From: Clostridia bacterium
Lineage (GTDB): Bacteria > Bacillota_A > Clostridia > Oscillospirales > CAG-272
Assembly (NCBI GenBank): GCA_017552165.1
Contig: JAFZCF010000193.1
Span: 1-15,288 of the forward strand
Direction of reading: 5' to 3'
Length of the DNA stretch: 15,288 bases
Positions 13,590 to 15,288 of the stretch are shown in pieces. Position 1 is the first letter of the stretch, and each line of letters opens with the position of its first letter. Under the pieces are notes generated by a model. The model ran no database searches and was not told the origin of the DNA. It saw only the letters and a list, made by a program, of their open reading frames with translations. A program made the translations under genes and the position numbers.

Positions 13590-14632
13590 AAAAAGCGATC
13601 GCAATTATTTTAGCCGCGTCGGCCTTGATATGCCTCGTATCCTGCGCTCATTACAGGATGCCGGACGATCCCCTGAACCCCTCTGCCGGGACGACGGAGA
13701 TAAAGCCGTCCGTCACGTCATCTCCGGGCGAAACGGAAACGTCGCCTGTCGGAACGGCGGAAACGCAGCACCCGACGGAGCCCGTGACCGTGACGGCCGA
13801 GATCACAGAAACCGAAACGGCGGAGATCACAGAGACAGAGACAGAAACCGAAACCGAGACCGAAAAGGTGACCGAGGTCACAGAAACCAAGCCTACCGTT
13901 ACAGGTCCGAACGGCGAAAAGCCCGCCGTTGTCGACGGAGACTACGTATACTTCACCGACGTGAGCAAATATCTCCCGTATATAACGGTAAACGACGCGG
14001 CGCATCTTATCCTCGTCAACAGGGATTATCCCGTACCGAACGGCTACGTTCCCGAGAACATGGTGAAGATCACCGACGGCAAGACGGCATATACGACGAG
14101 CGTCTCGATTAAAAACGAAACGTCTTATCTTGAAAAATACGCGGCGATGGCGTATCTCGCCGTCATGCAGGAGATGAAGCATTTCGGTATCACGAACACC
14201 AAAGGACAGTCCTGCTTCAGATCGTATCAGCTCCAGTACAATCTGTACAACAGATACATAAACAACGAAAAAAAGGCCCATCCGAAGTGGACGGAGGAAC
14301 AGATCATCGCAGAGGTGAACACATATTCTGCGATACCGGGAACGAGCGAGCATCACACCGGGCTTGCCCTTGATTTCTCTCCGATAAAGAACTCGTTTGA
14401 AAAAACCGCCGCGTATAAGTTTCTCGTAGAGAACGGGTACAAGTTCGGCTTCATACTGAGATACTCGAAGGGCATGTCGGAGATCACCGGATATATGTAC
14501 GAGCCGTGGCACTGGAGATTCGTCGGGCGTGAGGCCGCGACCTATATACACGAGCACGGTCTCACCCTTGAAGAATACGTCGATCTGATCGGCGGCCAGT
14601 CGGAATACGCCTATCACGCGCCGGAAAACTGA
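13586..14632 (+). CDS. Lipoprotein D-alanyl-D-alanine carboxypeptidase, VanY type (peptidase M15B)
   Basis: A 348-residue secreted lipoprotein. Residues 1-20 form a lipoprotein signal (MKK, hydrophobic core, lipobox LVSC with C20). Residues 21-110 are a Ser/Thr/Pro/Glu-rich linker with a run of TE dipeptides (about 73-100), likely spacing the enzyme from the membrane. The M15 domain has R212 (FRSYQLQ), SEHHTGLALDF (254-264, zinc ligands H256 and D263) and EPWHWR (306-311, catalytic E306 and zinc ligand H309). These are all the residues VanY enzymes need to trim the terminal D-Ala from peptidoglycan stems. The frame runs back into rsmB to 13259; the true start is the ATG at 13586, which overlaps the rsmB stop. 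A weak AAGGA lies about 11 bases upstream. Substrate is inferred; there is no van cluster nearby, so a housekeeping wall role is likelier than glycopeptide resistance. Confidence 0.93.
   Translation: MKKAIAIILAASALICLVSCAHYRMPDDPLNPSAGTTEIKPSVTSSPGETETSPVGTAETQHPTEPVTVTAEITETETAEITETETETETETEKVTEVTETKPTVTGPNGEKPAVVDGDYVYFTDVSKYLPYITVNDAAHLILVNRDYPVPNGYVPENMVKITDGKTAYTTSVSIKNETSYLEKYAAMAYLAVMQEMKHFGITNTKGQSCFRSYQLQYNLYNRYINNEKKAHPKWTEEQIIAEVNTYSAIPGTSEHHTGLALDFSPIKNSFEKTAAYKFLVENGYKFGFILRYSKGMSEITGYMYEPWHWRFVGREAATYIHEHGLTLEEYVDLIGGQSEYAYHAPEN
13799..13890 (+). repeat. Low-complexity ACNGAR repeat coding for Thr-Glu linker
   Basis: Within the lipoprotein gene, GAGATCACAGARAC occurs twice, starting at 13799 and 13823, and leads into a run of six-base ACN-GAR units encoding TETETETETE. 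The units differ at third codon positions, so the run is old or kept by protein-level selection rather than a fresh expansion. Such tracts can still change length by slippage in six-base steps without breaking the frame. Confidence 0.8.
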
Positions 14633-14648
14633 ACGTAATACTGCAAAA

Positions 14649-14675
14649 GAAAAGCAGGCTCACGGCCTGCTTTTC
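14649..14675. terminator. Bidirectional terminator between convergent genes
   Basis: GAAAAGCAGGC (14649-14659) and GCCTGCTTTTC (14665-14675) form a perfect 11 bp stem with a TCACG loop. The A-run on one arm and T-run on the other let it work in both directions, ending the rsmB-lipoprotein transcript and the convergent dehydrogenase transcript. Its right end overlaps the dehydrogenase stop codon (14674-14676) by 2 bp. Confidence 0.9.
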
Positions 14676-15288
14676 ATATTCCCGTATTTTTCCTGAACAT
14701 TTCGAGCGAAAGGCGCGCGGTACGAGCGATCTCATCCTTTTCTTCCATTTTCACGTCGCGAAGTTTCTTCTTTTTCGGGCCGCCCCAGACGTCGAAAAAA
14801 CGCGGCCCGATCCACTCGGAATCCGAACACGGCTCGTAAATTCCACGCAGTATCGGAAGGCAGGCGCGCTCCGGCTTCATGAATATGAGCTTCATGGGAT
14901 TTTTGATTATCGCAAAAAGCCATTTCGGGTAATGAGCCGTTATCCCCGTGAAGGATATGCCGGGATGCGCGACCGAAAGAGTCGCTTTGCGCTCGTCTCT
15001 GAAAAGATCGTACAGAGAGAACATGAGATAGCGTTTTGAGTTCCCGTAAACCTTTGCCGAGCTTTTCTCTTTAGAGAAATCCGTGTCGTCGGGACGGATC
15101 CTTGAATATCTGTAAGCTATGCTCCCGACGGCGACCACCCTGCCCCGGTTTTCCTCAAACACAGGCATAAGCTCGTTCACGAGCCAGTAATGCGACAGAA
15201 AATTCGTCTGAAAAACGTTGTCAAAGCCACCCTCGCAGGTGAAGCGCGGGACGGCGTATACCGCTCCGTTCAATATAAGGCCGTCCGG
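14674..15288 (-). CDS. Short-chain dehydrogenase/reductase (C-terminal part, cut by window edge)
   Basis: 204 codons up to the stop are present; the N-terminal cofactor-binding part lies beyond the right edge. The frame is open to the last base of the window, so an apparent TTG start at 15273 is not the real one. Visible family features are LILNGAVYA (in place of the usual NNAG), FDNVFQTNFLSHYWL, VVAVGSIAYRYS with the active-site Ser, and VYGNSKRYLM with the catalytic Tyr and Lys of YxxxK. The pattern resembles the retinol dehydrogenase/protochlorophyllide-reductase-like group of NAD(P)-dependent SDRs. Substrate is not deducible. The C-terminus (MFRKNTGI) is followed directly by the shared terminator. 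Confidence 0.85.
   Translation of the reverse strand, partial: PDGLILNGAVYAVPRFTCEGGFDNVFQTNFLSHYWLVNELMPVFEENRGRVVAVGSIAYRYSRIRPDDTDFSKEKSSAKVYGNSKRYLMFSLYDLFRDERKATLSVAHPGISFTGITAHYPKWLFAIIKNPMKLIFMKPERACLPILRGIYEPCSDSEWIGPRFFDVWGGPKKKKLRDVKMEEKDEIARTARLSLEMFRKNTGI

Noticed and set aside
13718..14617. 299-codon minus-strand frame opposite the VanY lipoprotein
   Set aside because: The plus-strand gene has a lipobox and all zinc ligands. The antisense frame's Cys/Leu/Phe/Gly run is just the complement of the Thr/Glu repeat.

Overview
The window reads as chromosomal core-genome DNA from a high-GC member of the Clostridia (Firmicutes), of the kind often seen in uncultured gut Oscillospirales-like genomes. 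The basis is gene content and order: a CdaA-CdaR pair, an L10-leader-controlled rplJ-rplL, and the Firmicutes cluster yicC-remA-gmk-rpoZ-priA-def-fmt-rsmB. Spacing is tight, with 4 to 14 bp overlaps, and promoters are of the consensus sigma-A type. No mobile element, CRISPR array, tRNA or rRNA was seen. The species assignment is inference.

Left part, minus strand (about 3740 down to 1): a promoter drives an RlmI-like 23S rRNA methyltransferase, then cdaA (membrane diadenylate cyclase), cdaR (YbbR-domain regulator) and the start of a COG2509 FAD-dependent dehydrogenase that runs off the left edge. The last three genes overlap by 4 bp each, which suggests translational coupling. CdaA carries His where the family normally has the final Arg of its RHR motif. 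Just before this operon, also on the minus strand, lies a monocistronic cysK (cysteine synthase) with its own strong terminator.

Middle, 4746-5185: a 440 bp divergent regulatory region holds two perfect TTGACA-17-TATAAT promoters, one for cysK (minus) and one for rplJ (plus). Each is preceded by one arm of a 12 bp inverted repeat. The cysK promoter has a CCTACC/GGTAGG palindrome over its predicted start site, a plausible repressor operator. The rplJ transcript begins with an L10 leader (autoregulatory RNA), an attenuator terminator and a Shine-Dalgarno site that could be sequestered. rplJ-rplL ends in a clear terminator, with neither rplKA before it nor rpoBC after it.

Right part, plus strand (6245-14675): a promoter precedes yicC, remA, gmk, rpoZ, priA, def, fmt and rsmB. 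These cover RNA turnover, matrix/osmotic gene control, GTP synthesis, RNA polymerase omega, replication restart, N-formyl-methionine addition and removal, and 16S rRNA m5C methylation. coaBC, which sits between rpoZ and priA in Bacillus, is absent here. The run ends with a lipoprotein VanY-type D,D-carboxypeptidase coupled to rsmB by an ATGA overlap. A bidirectional terminator then separates it from a convergent, truncated short-chain dehydrogenase at the right edge.

This is mostly an ordinary housekeeping region. The points worth a second look are the CdaA active-site substitution, the paired divergent promoters with the cysK palindrome, the RNA switch before rplJ and several synteny breaks. 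I did not find an evident new multi-gene system.
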